Source: Bryobacter sp.
Lineage (GTDB): Bacteria > Acidobacteriota > Terriglobia > Bryobacterales > Bryobacteraceae
Reading direction: 5' to 3'
DNA: 64,000 bases
Assembly: GCA_022843625.1 (NCBI GenBank)
Contig: JALHNH010000008.1
Coordinates: 62,001-126,000 of the forward strand
Of the stretch, positions 35,937-44,249 are shown piece by piece (within the stretch, counting starts at the first letter, position 1; every line of letters begins with the position of its first letter). The position numbers were made by a program, and so were the translations under genes. Under the pieces are notes generated by a model, which saw nothing but the letters and a program-made list of their open reading frames with translations, was not told the origin of the DNA and ran no database searches.

Positions 35937-36627
35937 ACCGCCTATTATCGAGATCCGTGATCTCAAGAAAACATACCGTGTGGGCGAAGTGGATGTGCAT
36001 GCCTTGCGTGGTGCCAATTTGAGTGTCGGGGACGGCGAGTTTCTCGCCATCGTTGGACACTCTGGCAGTGGCAAGTCAACGCTATTCAATATTCTCGGCG
36101 GGCTGACTCCCGCCACCAGCGGCGGCATTCATCTAGGTGGGCAGGATCTGCTGGCCATGACGGATCTGGACCGCACGAAATTACGCAGAGGCACAGTGGG
36201 CTTCGTCTTTCAGAAGTACAACCTGTTGCCAACGCTTACTGCGCACGATAACATTGCGCTGGCTGAGCAACTTGCTGGCACTCGCAATATGAGCCAGCCG
36301 TGGTTTCGGGAAGTGCTGGACTCGTTAGGCCTGGCGAGCCGTCTTTTGCACAAGCCGCGCGCCATGAGCGGTGGCGAACAACAGCGCGTTGCGATTGCCC
36401 GCGCGCTGGTCTGTCAACCGAAAATTCTGCTTGCTGATGAGCCTACGGGCAATCTCGATACTGAGAATTCCGTTGCGGTGCTGGACATCATGCGTGGCAT
36501 CAACAAGAAGTATGGGCAGACCATCCTGATGATTACGCATAATCCCGAGGCGGCGGATTTTGCCGATCGCAAGGTGCGGATGAAGGACGGCCGTGTGCTC
36601 GATGACGGCTTCGAGCCTATTTTTTAA
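35929..36627 (+). CDS. MacB/LolD-type ABC ATPase
   Basis: The ATG at 35929 gives 232 residues of exactly family length; earlier in-frame starts lie deep in the permease gene. Walker A is G-H-S-G-S-G-K-S-T near residue 42, the signature M-S-G-G-E-Q-Q-R-V-A-I-A-R-A-L near 145, and Walker B L-L-A-D-E-P-T-G-N-L-D, the MacB/LolD signature extension, near 168. It pairs with the FtsX-type permease before it; their genes overlap by eight bases. It converges with the DUF1080 gene, overlapping by 11 bases. Confidence 0.93.
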   Translation: MSKPPIIEIRDLKKTYRVGEVDVHALRGANLSVGDGEFLAIVGHSGSGKSTLFNILGGLTPATSGGIHLGGQDLLAMTDLDRTKLRRGTVGFVFQKYNLLPTLTAHDNIALAEQLAGTRNMSQPWFREVLDSLGLASRLLHKPRAMSGGEQQRVAIARALVCQPKILLADEPTGNLDTENSVAVLDIMRGINKKYGQTILMITHNPEAADFADRKVRMKDGRVLDDGFEPIF

Positions 36628-37240
36628 CGCTGATTTCCTTGAAGCTTACTTTTGAATTGGCATCGTGATTCTGGATGCCGATGTAGCCGGAATTGGTGCG
36701 TGGGCCGCGGACCGGTTCATACCAGGCCTTGCGCTCGGGTACTGGCTGGCCATCGACATACTCGTTCACCTTTTTGCCATTGAGCATCACGATCGTTGTT
36801 TTGCCCTTGAGCACGATCTCCATTGTGTTCCATTCACCGGCAGGGTTTTGCTTCCACTCACCGCCGGCCTTGGATAACGAATAGATGGCACCGGTGCGGT
36901 GCCACTCGTCCCCGCCAGAATCGATCTGCACTTCATAGCCATTGTGGACGCCGTACCAGGGGTCTTTGGGTTGTTCTGGCATGCGGATGTAGACGCCAGA
37001 ATTGGCGCGGGTGCCAGTGGTCTTAAAGACGACCTTGATGGTGGTGTTGGCGAAGGTGTTCTCTTTGTAATAAAGAAGGCCCATACCGCCTTTTGTAACG
37101 AGGAGACCGTCTTCAATTTCAAAGGAACCAGGCCCGGTCATTTGCCAGCCACTCGTGTCTTTGCCATTGAAGAGCTGTTTCCAGGAGGCGGCAGGCAGGC
37201 AGGAGAAGGCGAGCAGTGTCAGCAGAAATGTACGAAGCAT
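36617..37240 (-). CDS. Secreted DUF1080 protein
   Basis: The ATG at 37240 opens a signal peptide (R-T-F-L-L-T-L-L-A-F-S-C-L-P-A-A-S). The 207-residue protein carries the DUF1080 landmarks: W-K-Q-L-F-N-G-K-D-T-S-G-W at the start, G-L-L-Y-Y-K-E-N-T-F near 62, N-S-G-V-Y-I-R-M-P near 88, G-Y-E-V-Q-I-D-S-G-G-D near 107 and a closing G-Y-I-G-I-Q-N-H. The family is a concanavalin-like glycoside-processing or -binding domain. It is closer to the standard DUF1080 pattern than the copy at 8057-8641. The neighbouring genes give no substrate clue. Confidence 0.88.
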   Translation of the reverse strand: MLRTFLLTLLAFSCLPAASWKQLFNGKDTSGWQMTGPGSFEIEDGLLVTKGGMGLLYYKENTFANTTIKVVFKTTGTRANSGVYIRMPEQPKDPWYGVHNGYEVQIDSGGDEWHRTGAIYSLSKAGGEWKQNPAGEWNTMEIVLKGKTTIVMLNGKKVNEYVDGQPVPERKAWYEPVRGPRTNSGYIGIQNHDANSKVSFKEISVKK

Positions 37241-37253
37241 CGCCTTGAGTTTA

Positions 37254-38987
37254 TCAAGTGCGGCGGAGGTCCTTGAGAATGGGGGCCCAGCCGTCATAGC
37301 TATCGTGTTCCACTTGGAAGGCGGCATCGACACGGTCGCCGGCTTTGAGTGCAAACCAGTCCTGAGGGACACTCCAGCCTTTGAGATTGAGTAATCTTCC
37401 TGCCTGGCGAACGGTTAACTTCAGGTGTTTGCCTTTCATCGCGAAAGGCGGCGCTGCGACTTCAAGGCCCATGATTGCGAAGACTGGGGGCGCATTGTGG
37501 TGACCGAAAGGGGCCATCCGCTGCACCTCATCATAGAGGCCGATTCCTACGTCGGGCACAGTGATTGCCGCGTCGATATCGATTACCGCGCGACGCTTCT
37601 CATCATCGAGTTGGGTTGCGGCATAGGCTGCAAAGGCTTCGACAAAAGCTGGCACCTGTGCCCTCTTGAGGGTGACACCGGCAGCCTGAGCGTGTCCGCC
37701 AAACTGATCGAAGAGTTCGTGCATCGACTCAAGCGCGTCGAGAAGATGAAAGCCGGGGATCGACCGGCCTGAGCCTTTGACGACAAGTTCGCCATCCTTA
37801 TCCTGTTGTGTGAGAACGAAGGTGGGCTTGCGGTGTTTTTCGGCGATGCGGCCGGCTACGATTCCGGCAACGCCCAGATGCCAGTCTTCTCCAAAGAGAA
37901 CCAGGCCGAGACGGTGCTCCCAGGCGGGATCTTCGTCGATCGACCTGAAGATGGCCTCCCGCATTTCCTGTTCTGTGTCCTGGCGTTCGCGGTTGAGCTC
38001 GTCAAGCGTGGCCGCAATGCGGCGGGCAGTTGTTTCGTCCTGGGTAAAGAAGAGGTCAAGTACTTCTGAGGCGCTTGACATGCGGCCTGCCGCGTTGATT
38101 CTGGGGCCGATCTGAAAGCCCACTTGCCGCGCCGTGGGGGCCGTGCCGGGCTTGATGCCCGAAACTTCGAGTAGGGCGCGCAGGCCTGGGTTCTTGACCT
38201 CTGCCATGCCGGCGAGGCCGAGCTTTACGATTGCGCGGTTTTCGCCTTCGAGGGGGACGATGTCGGCGACGGTGGCCAGAGCAGCAATCTTGAGGAGCGA
38301 TTCGACCAGGCGCTGCCGCTTCGCCACTGGCATGGCGGATTGCTCCAGAATGCCTTGTGCCAGCTTCAAGGCTACTCCCGCACCACAGAGGTGCTTGTTA
38401 GGGTACTGGCAGCCGGGCTGGTTCGGGTTTAGGACTGCGGCTGCCGGCGGGATCTCGGCTTCGGGCAGGTGATGGTCTGTCACGATGGTGTCCAGCCCAA
38501 GGGATGATGCCAGGGTGACGACTTCACCGGCACGGATTCCGGTATCGACGCTGATGATCAGGCTGACGCCTTCTGCGGCCGCTTCTCGAATGCGGTCTTC
38601 TTTCATGCCGTAGCCATCGAGGATACGATGCGGGACAAAGGCGACGACGGATGCACCGAGCAGATCCAGAACGGTTTTCAGAATTACGATGGCGCTGGTG
38701 CCGTCCACGTCGTAATCGCCGTAGAGGAGAATTTTCTCCTGCTTCGACAGGGCCGTCTGGATTCTGGCTACTGCGGCCTTGAGCCCGAGAAGGTCCTCGC
38801 ACGGGTGTAGTGTGCTCAGACCGGGATTGAGATAGGAGTCGATCTGGGCTGCTTCGCGAAAGCCCCTGCGGATGAGTACCCTTGCTACGGTGGGGGAGAT
38901 CGAGAAGCGGCTGACGAAATCCGCGGCTAGACTTTCGACATCTTCCCCTGGCTCGGCCAGGGCCCATCGCGGACTCAAAGATGACAT
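37254..38987 (-). CDS. recJ: Single-stranded-DNA-specific exonuclease RecJ
   Basis: A 577-residue DHH-family 5'-3' exonuclease used in recombination and repair. Motif I is Y-G-D-Y-D-V-D-G-T-S near residue 93, motif III V-T-D-H-H-L-P near 168 and the DHHA1 motif F-G-G-H-A-Q-A-A-G near 435; the C-terminal OB-like domain is present. Length equals typical RecJ. The start ATG gives a natural N-terminus (W-A-L-A-E-P). A 10-base gap separates it from the upstream hypothetical gene and 13 bases from the DUF1080 gene downstream. Confidence 0.95.
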   Translation of the reverse strand: MSSLSPRWALAEPGEDVESLAADFVSRFSISPTVARVLIRRGFREAAQIDSYLNPGLSTLHPCEDLLGLKAAVARIQTALSKQEKILLYGDYDVDGTSAIVILKTVLDLLGASVVAFVPHRILDGYGMKEDRIREAAAEGVSLIISVDTGIRAGEVVTLASSLGLDTIVTDHHLPEAEIPPAAAVLNPNQPGCQYPNKHLCGAGVALKLAQGILEQSAMPVAKRQRLVESLLKIAALATVADIVPLEGENRAIVKLGLAGMAEVKNPGLRALLEVSGIKPGTAPTARQVGFQIGPRINAAGRMSSASEVLDLFFTQDETTARRIAATLDELNRERQDTEQEMREAIFRSIDEDPAWEHRLGLVLFGEDWHLGVAGIVAGRIAEKHRKPTFVLTQQDKDGELVVKGSGRSIPGFHLLDALESMHELFDQFGGHAQAAGVTLKRAQVPAFVEAFAAYAATQLDDEKRRAVIDIDAAITVPDVGIGLYDEVQRMAPFGHHNAPPVFAIMGLEVAAPPFAMKGKHLKLTVRQAGRLLNLKGWSVPQDWFALKAGDRVDAAFQVEHDSYDGWAPILKDLRRT

Positions 38988-38997
38988 TTATGTTGGC

Positions 38998-39525
38998 CTA
39001 GTTGTTGGAGTAGAAATTCCCAAGGGGGGGATTTTCGTCCTCATCCTCATCTGCGGCGCCGAGGCCCTCGCGGGGGAATCCCGACAGGTGAAGATCTTCG
39101 AGCATATCGACGAGTTCTTCATACCAGGCGGATTCAAGGTCGAACCAGTAGAAGATGCCTTCACTGGCAAAGCCTACGCCCAAACGGCTGGTAAAGCCAA
39201 TGTAGGAACGCAGCTCGCCGATCTGGCGGGCATACTCGCGATATTCTTCGGGCTCTAGTACGGCCAGCTCAAGGGCGTCTTCAGCATCGGCGATGGTTTC
39301 TTCGCTTAGATCCTGATCGTAGTAGAGGATCATTTTTGCGCCTGCGCTCTTGGCGGCCACGATGAATTTTTTATAGTCGGGAACCCGACCAGTGTCCCAC
39401 CAGACGGAACGTTCTTCGGGCCACATTTCGGGCTCTACATGGTAGATGGCCAAGCCTTCACGGCGAATGTGTTCGACGATTTCGTCTTTGACGATCTGTG
39501 GATTCGGCTTCGATGCTGGTTCCAT
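38998..39525 (-). CDS. Hypothetical acidic protein upstream of recJ
   Basis: From the ATG at 39525 the product has 175 residues; a further ATG at 39558 is possible. It overlaps the end of the O-antigen-ligase-like gene by 68 bases. It has a helix I-V-K-D-E-I-V-E-H-I-R-R-E-G near the start, then F-I-V-A-A-K-S-A-G-A-K-M-I-L-Y-Y-D-Q-D-L, an alpha/beta element, and a strongly acidic C-terminal tail (A-A-D-E-D-E-D-E-N). No signal peptide or catalytic motif is recognised. Unknown function; co-transcribed with recJ. Confidence 0.65.
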   Translation of the reverse strand: MEPASKPNPQIVKDEIVEHIRREGLAIYHVEPEMWPEERSVWWDTGRVPDYKKFIVAAKSAGAKMILYYDQDLSEETIADAEDALELAVLEPEEYREYARQIGELRSYIGFTSRLGVGFASEGIFYWFDLESAWYEELVDMLEDLHLSGFPREGLGAADEDEDENPPLGNFYSNN

Positions 39526-40516
39526 AGCTTTCAATGCTCCCCGCAAGTGCCGCGGCAAAGACCAGGAGACCTGGCAGGTGGAAAGGATAATCTACCGCCG
39601 CGTGCAACGCACCAATGAGAATACCCCAAGACGGATAGAACTGGATCGTTTTTCGTATCCACCAGAAAAAGAAACCCAGAAATGCTGCCACCGGGAGGAT
39701 GCCGAATTCTATCGCCCATTCAAGCCAGTCGTTGTGCACCGCATTGACAAGCTCGCTATTGTCAAAGCTGGCAAAGGCGGGGTAGGCATTTGCAAAGTTA
39801 CCGGCTCCCCAGCCTTGAAGCGGCCTGGCCGCCACCATTTGTGCCGCAGACTGCCAGATCTCCAGGCGATGGTCTCCGGCAAAGGGGTTCTGAATCCGGT
39901 CGCTGTTACTGAGCATGAAAAACATGCTGGCCCCGATTGCAATCGCTGGTCCGGCGACCCACGCCTTCTGTTTTCCGGCGACGGCTACCCAGAGCGCTGC
40001 GGCCTCGGCTAGCAGCAGAAATGCTCCGGCGCGCGAGCCTCCCGCCAGAGCCGCCACCAGCATTACTGCACCGGCATAGATAAAGCTGCGATTGTTTGTG
40101 CGCCGGTAGGCGTAAACCAGCAAGGGCAGCCCCAGTTCGCAAAAAACCGCATAGTGGTTGCGGTTGTGGAATGGAAAGAAAACCGGTGTCCAGGCGGGAT
40201 CCCATCGCGAGTAGCCAAAACTGATTGCACCTGTAAGACCAAGCCCGGCCAGGAGTGTGGCCATGTGGCGCAACTTGAGATCGAAGAGTGAAAATGCGAG
40301 AGCGGCGATGGCCAGGTCTAGCCCGCCCAGCCCTGCCACTGCGATGGATGCAAAGGCGGCAGTCAAGGAATAGAGCAGTCGATTTGGATCTACTGACCCG
40401 GCCAGGAAACAGCCCGCAAAACAGAATGCCCGCGCTCCCATCCATGCGGCGTGGCTGCGATCGGCAACACTGAGCAGGGCGAGGATCAAAACGACGGCAG
40501 TCGCAATTGGCCTCAT
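39458..40516 (-). CDS. O-antigen ligase / polymerase-like membrane protein
   Basis: From the ATG at 40516, which overlaps the TPR gene's stop (ATGA), the protein has 352 residues and about ten hydrophobic helices. A periplasmic loop near 240-275 contains G-x-G-x-x-N-F and A-V-H-N-D-W-L-E-W, the His-Asn-Asp motif of the Wzy_C (O-antigen ligase) family. It would transfer or polymerise an undecaprenyl-linked glycan outside the inner membrane. The upstream in-frame sequence is basic and Pro/Arg-rich and is not used. No other glycan genes are adjacent. Confidence 0.82.
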   Translation of the reverse strand: MRPIATAVVLILALLSVADRSHAAWMGARAFCFAGCFLAGSVDPNRLLYSLTAAFASIAVAGLGGLDLAIAALAFSLFDLKLRHMATLLAGLGLTGAISFGYSRWDPAWTPVFFPFHNRNHYAVFCELGLPLLVYAYRRTNNRSFIYAGAVMLVAALAGGSRAGAFLLLAEAAALWVAVAGKQKAWVAGPAIAIGASMFFMLSNSDRIQNPFAGDHRLEIWQSAAQMVAARPLQGWGAGNFANAYPAFASFDNSELVNAVHNDWLEWAIEFGILPVAAFLGFFFWWIRKTIQFYPSWGILIGALHAAVDYPFHLPGLLVFAAALAGSIESYGTSIEAESTDRQRRNRRTHSP

Positions 40517-41565
40517 TCGAAATGCACTTCCATCAGGCGAAAGCGGCGCTCGCGATCCCCGGCAGGGGCGACAAGGGCGACGCGCTTCCATTCCGGCCCC
40601 GCCTCTGAAAACTGCCAGTAGAGGCCATCGGTTTCTCCTGCCCAGGAGGGGATTACTCGTTCGAGGCGTCTCTTGCGCACTTCCACGAGGATGCTCATCA
40701 ATTCCAGAGCCTGAGCGTGCGCCTGGACTTTCACTTCGACCTCGCCTGGGCGCCAATTTAAGCCTGTCTTTTCGTGTTGGCTCAGCCGCCAGTCGAAACC
40801 GAGCGAGCTTGGCCGGGTTCTCAATTTCAGATTGAAAAAGCCATCAGCCGCAAAGTCAGGATGTTGAGCGGCAAAAAGTTCCGTGGCTTCGCGCTTTTGT
40901 CCGTTCCAGAATAGCCGGTCACAGAGTTCGAGCTTGTATCGGTCAATTTGCGGCGACTTTCCCAGATTGGCCTGGAACTGCAGGGCGTCTGTGAGCCGGG
41001 CCTGCCCGATGAGGAAGCGTAGATAGTCGGCACTCCATTTGCGGTCTACCTGTGACAGGACTCTGTTTGCCAACCCAAGGCCCGTTAGCTGTGCATAGAT
41101 GCCGTCAGCATCGCGTGGGCAATACTCCAGGGCCAGCCGGGCGAATCGTTCCACTCGATTTGCATCCCACCAGCGAGCGGCTTGAGTGAGTGCGGCCATA
41201 TAACTCATGTATGAACGGTGGTATCCCGTTGCCTGATCGATCAGTTTGAGGGCCTGAGGACGATCCCCCCGGAATTCAACGATCAGTGCCAGGCGGAGGA
41301 GGGCCTTGAGCTCACGCGGATTATTTTTGATTGCGGTACGGAGGTGAGCTTCCTCCTGATCTGGATCGAGATCTGCCAGTTGGACCCAGTAGGCAGAAGA
41401 AGGCATGCCGAGTGCTTCTGCCGTTGGGAGGATCTTTAGTAATTGCTCTTTTGTTGGAGAATGCTTGCCCGTCCAAAGTACCCAGGCGGCGCTGGAAGAA
41501 ACTGTCAGCCCTCCGACAGCGAGGACCCAACAAAGGAGGAACGGGAGGCGGATCAGCCTCGTCAC
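40513..41565 (-). CDS. TPR-like secreted or membrane-anchored protein
   Basis: A 350-residue protein with an N-terminal signal or anchor (L-P-F-L-L-C-W-V-L-A-V-G-G-L-T-V). Helical repeats follow: E-A-H-L-R-T-A-I-K-N-N-P-R-E-L-K-A-L-L-R-L-A-L and later A-L-K-L-I-D-Q-A-T-G. Around residues 75-200 these resemble TPR repeats. The C-terminal third is strand-rich with several tryptophans. It is coupled to the O-antigen-ligase-like gene, and such TPR partners often accompany that family. Specific role unknown. Confidence 0.7.
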   Translation of the reverse strand: MTRLIRLPFLLCWVLAVGGLTVSSSAAWVLWTGKHSPTKEQLLKILPTAEALGMPSSAYWVQLADLDPDQEEAHLRTAIKNNPRELKALLRLALIVEFRGDRPQALKLIDQATGYHRSYMSYMAALTQAARWWDANRVERFARLALEYCPRDADGIYAQLTGLGLANRVLSQVDRKWSADYLRFLIGQARLTDALQFQANLGKSPQIDRYKLELCDRLFWNGQKREATELFAAQHPDFAADGFFNLKLRTRPSSLGFDWRLSQHEKTGLNWRPGEVEVKVQAHAQALELMSILVEVRKRRLERVIPSWAGETDGLYWQFSEAGPEWKRVALVAPAGDRERRFRLMEVHFE

Positions 41566-41670
41566 ATTGAGACCATCGACGGAGGCGAAGAAAAGGAGCA
41601 GAGCAATTTTTAGAGTTTTTTTCTCTCACGTTTGGGATGTCACTCCGATAAGAGCTCTAGGTTATTCAAA

Positions 41671-42657
41671 GTGAAAATATCAATCCTTAGATCGTCAATC
41701 TTCCTCGCCTTGGCTTGCGGGCCACTTTTGTCCGAATCCAAGTCGCCAAGCGTCATATCTTCGAGCGCAACTCCGGCCGTCGCCTGGTCGGCGGGGGTTG
41801 TGCGAATCAACGGTGCAGACCACTCGGGCTCAGGCAATGTGCTGCCAGGGGCTCGACTGGAAACCATGCGCAGTGCTGGACAGCTCTATCTTGCTGACGG
41901 CACCAGGATGCGACTCAGCGCAGCCACTAGTTTGAACGTTGGTTCGGACGGAATTCGACTCGAACAGGGTTCAGCGCGGATCGATTCGGTTTCAGCTGCT
42001 GGCAGCCGCCTGAGCATTAGCGCGGGCGAATTCAACATTAAGGCTAGCGGGGGCCTGGTGCAACGGCCCAACTCGCGAGAACTGATCGTTACGGCAGCCT
42101 CTACAGCTACAGAGGTTCGCAAATCCAATGGCACTCTGATTGCCATGGTGCGTCCTGGCCAGACCTTAGCCTTTGCTGCTGCGGCAAATCGCGCAAGCGG
42201 AGAAGAAACTAGAATTACCGGGAAGGTCACGAGCGAAAAGGGGCACTACTATCTCACCGATGAGGTGACTTGTCAGAAGACGGAGCTTCAAGGTGGAAGC
42301 CCTGAGGTGCATCTGGGTGCGCGTGTACAAGCAATTGGTCAACTCGGCAACGCAAGCGGTGATGACCGCAAACTGCTGATGGTCAAGGAATTTACCACTC
42401 CGAACACCGCCGCAACTACGACCTGCAGTGCTGCTGGAATCCCTGTAGCCGTTGCAACCGGCGCCGCTGCGGGAACTGCAGCAGCGACAGGAACTGCCGC
42501 TGCTGCCGCAACTGGCGCAGCCGCAGCCGGAACTGCTGCTGCCGCTACTGGGATCTCTACCGCGATGATCGCCGGCATTACCGTGGCCAGTGTCGCCGGT
42601 ATCGCTGCCAGCGTTGCTGTCATTGCTCAGGAAGAGTCCAAAACCATTAGCCAGTAA
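41671..42657 (+). CDS. FecR-like secreted protein with Ala/Gly/Thr-rich membrane-like tail
   Basis: From the GTG at 41671 the protein has 328 residues and a signal peptide (R-S-S-I-F-L-A-L-A-C-G). Residues about 30-170 follow the FecR beta-helix pattern (V-L-P-G-A-R-L-E-T, L-Y-L-A-D-G-T-R-M-R-L). Then comes a second small domain (G-K-V-T-S-E-K-G-H-Y-Y-L-T-D-E-V-T-C). Residues about 250-310 are an almost pure Ala/Thr/Gly tract with repeating A-T-G-A-A-A units, and the end is a hydrophobic A-G-I-T-V-A-S-V-A-G-I-A helix. The tract might form a glycine-zipper membrane segment. No sigma factor or FecA partner is adjacent. Confidence 0.7.
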   Translation: MKISILRSSIFLALACGPLLSESKSPSVISSSATPAVAWSAGVVRINGADHSGSGNVLPGARLETMRSAGQLYLADGTRMRLSAATSLNVGSDGIRLEQGSARIDSVSAAGSRLSISAGEFNIKASGGLVQRPNSRELIVTAASTATEVRKSNGTLIAMVRPGQTLAFAAAANRASGEETRITGKVTSEKGHYYLTDEVTCQKTELQGGSPEVHLGARVQAIGQLGNASGDDRKLLMVKEFTTPNTAATTTCSAAGIPVAVATGAAAGTAAATGTAAAAATGAAAAGTAAAATGISTAMIAGITVASVAGIAASVAVIAQEESKTISQ

Positions 42658-42677
42658 GGTGAGTTCTTCCAATCGAA

Positions 42678-42708
42678 GACCAGGCGCTCTTTTTCGCAGC
42701 GCCTGGTC
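42678..42708. terminator. Rho-independent-like hairpin, possibly bidirectional
   Basis: Perfect 11-bp arms GACCAGGCGCT (42678-42688) and AGCGCCTGGTC (42698-42708) with a 9-base loop, followed on the plus strand by a short ATCTTT. It sits between convergent genes, the FecR-like gene and ogt, overlapping the last bases of ogt. The T-tract is weak. Confidence 0.6.
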
Positions 42709-43207
42709 ATCTTTCGTTTCCAAACAACAAATCTGGTATCGCGCCTTCCAGCCGGAGCAATACTTCTTTCCTCCACAACCCTCCCCCGTAGCCGGTCAAA
42801 TCCCCGTTCGCTCCAATCACTCGATGGCACGGAATCACGATTGAAACGGGATTCCTGCCGTTGGCCATCCCCACCGCTCTTACCGCCTTTTCATTCCCCA
42901 AGCGCTTTGCCAACTCCAAATAAGAGATGGTTTCCCCAAATGGGATTTGGCCCAGCAGACTCCAAACCTCTCGCTGAAAGTCGGTGCCGGTCGGCTGTAG
43001 CGGCAAATCGAAGGTCTGCCGCCATTTGCCAAAGTATTCCTGCAACTGCCGCTCAGCGTCGATCAGGATCGCGTCCGGCTCTTCAATGGCTCCGGTCCGA
43101 TCCCGTGGATGCCGCTCTTCTTCAAAAGCCAAACCTGTCAAAGCTGCACCGTTTGAGGTCAAAGTGATTCGGCCCACCGGTGAATCCATGTAGCTCAAAT
43201 AAATCAA
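42707..43207 (-). CDS. ogt: Methylated-DNA-protein-cysteine methyltransferase
   Basis: The TTG at 43207 is preferred: GAGGAGG lies just upstream and the TTGA overlaps the AlkA stop. The first ATG is six codons further in. The 166-residue protein has the Ogt/AGT core: R-E-V-W-S-L-L-G-Q-I-P-F-G-E-T-I-S-Y near residue 82, R-A-V-G-M-A-N-G-R-N-P near 112 (arginine finger and Asn hinge) and the alkyl-acceptor Cys in I-P-C-H-R-V-I near 128. It repairs O6-methylguanine in a suicide reaction. It forms an alkylation-repair pair with alkA. Confidence 0.93.
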   Translation of the reverse strand: MIYLSYMDSPVGRITLTSNGAALTGLAFEEERHPRDRTGAIEEPDAILIDAERQLQEYFGKWRQTFDLPLQPTGTDFQREVWSLLGQIPFGETISYLELAKRLGNEKAVRAVGMANGRNPVSIVIPCHRVIGANGDLTGYGGGLWRKEVLLRLEGAIPDLLFGNER

Positions 43208-44064
43208 GATTCCTCCTCCTGCGACAACGATCTCCACAATAGGAATACCGCATAGGCGCGAAGTGGTGCCCATTGGGTACTGATTCTTTCTGCTTCTCGG
43301 GTTGCTTTGACTGGCCCCAATCCCTGGATGCCGAGAGCCTTTTGAATTCCAAGGTCGCCGGCCGGGAAGGCATTTCGGTCTGAGCTGCCGCGCATCCGGA
43401 GGTAGCTTTCCGTCCAAGGTCCGATCCCTGGCAAGTCGAGCAATGGTCCTCGGTCTTCCCTCTTGAGACGCGACCACTCCGCAAAGTGGTGTAGCGTCTC
43501 GGCCCGTTTGCGGGTGATCCCGACGGCAGCCAAATCTTCGATTGGCACCTGCGCTAGCTCCTCAGCTAAGGGGAATAGCTTAGTCACGCTAGGAAAAGGA
43601 CTAGAGTAGGGGTGTCCAAATCGAGCCACAATTCGGCCCGCCAATGTATGAGCCGCCTTCACCGATACCTGTTGACCGAGGATGGCTCGCACCCCCATCT
43701 CGAACCCATCCCAGGCCCCTGGCAACCGGATTCCGGGCCAGCGTTGCAAAAGCGGACCCACCGTCAAATCCCTACCCAGCTTGGCTTTGATCTCATTCGG
43801 GAGTGCATCCAGATCGAAGACGCGTGCAGCTAAAGCGCGAATTTCTGAACTTCCTTCGCCCCAGACTTTCAACTCCAACCTCGACTCGCCGTCGATGGCT
43901 TTGACTTCGAGGCAGCCCGAACTCGACCCCGATCTGAAACTTCGTCGTAACACGTCTCCCTCGATTGCCTCGACCCCAGGGATGGCCCGAGGCCCAAAGA
44001 AGCTTAGAAGGCCCTTCCAGTCGAAAGGCGGCACGAAAGGGAGGGTCTCCACACTTAGCGTCAT
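43204..44064 (-). CDS. alkA: DNA-3-methyladenine glycosylase II (AlkA)
   Basis: A 286-residue base-excision glycosylase with an N-terminal AlkA-type domain (about residues 1-100). The HhH-GPD core is marked by A-I-L-G-Q-Q-V-S near residue 130, the hairpin L-P-G-I-G-P-W-T near 210 and the catalytic aspartate in P-A-G-D-L-G-I near 237. It removes alkylated purines and is functionally paired with ogt downstream, overlapping it by four bases. The promoter shares the short region with the leader of the cell-wall hydrolase on the other strand; a TATTAT-like -10 lies just upstream on the minus strand. Confidence 0.92.
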   Translation of the reverse strand: MTLSVETLPFVPPFDWKGLLSFFGPRAIPGVEAIEGDVLRRSFRSGSSSGCLEVKAIDGESRLELKVWGEGSSEIRALAARVFDLDALPNEIKAKLGRDLTVGPLLQRWPGIRLPGAWDGFEMGVRAILGQQVSVKAAHTLAGRIVARFGHPYSSPFPSVTKLFPLAEELAQVPIEDLAAVGITRKRAETLHHFAEWSRLKREDRGPLLDLPGIGPWTESYLRMRGSSDRNAFPAGDLGIQKALGIQGLGPVKATREAERISTQWAPLRAYAVFLLWRSLSQEEES

Positions 44065-44077
44065 AAATAGCTATAAT

Positions 44078-44249
44078 ACAGTCATGAGCGAGACCCGCTC
44101 GCATTCCTGCGCCAAAGGTAATTTTTTCGCCTTTGGCCCTTGATACCCCCCCATCGGCACGTTAGAGTGGAGCCACGTCGTCTCCCCCGAGCGAAGCCAA
44201 CATCGGTCCTTAGGACCGGAGTACCATCGCAAGGAGTGATGTTCTAATC
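44078..44249 (+). promoter_or_regulatory. Promoter and long structured 5' leader of the cell-wall hydrolase
   Basis: A perfect TATAAT (44072-44077) would start a transcript near 44084, leaving about 166 bases before the ATG at 44250. The leader holds hairpin GCCAAAGG/CCTTTGGC near 44113-44141. It also holds CGGTCC-TTA-GGACCG (44204-44218) nested inside AACAT/ATGTT (44199-44203 with 44239-44243), whose loop contains the AAGGAGT ribosome-binding site (44231-44237). This arrangement could sequester the RBS. It does not match the c-di-AMP (ydaO) or c-di-GMP (GEMM) consensus I know. Confidence 0.45.

Noticed and set aside
44078..44249. c-di-AMP (ydaO) or c-di-GMP (GEMM) riboswitch
   Set aside because: The position upstream of a cell-wall hydrolase fits, but the conserved cores of neither class are present.
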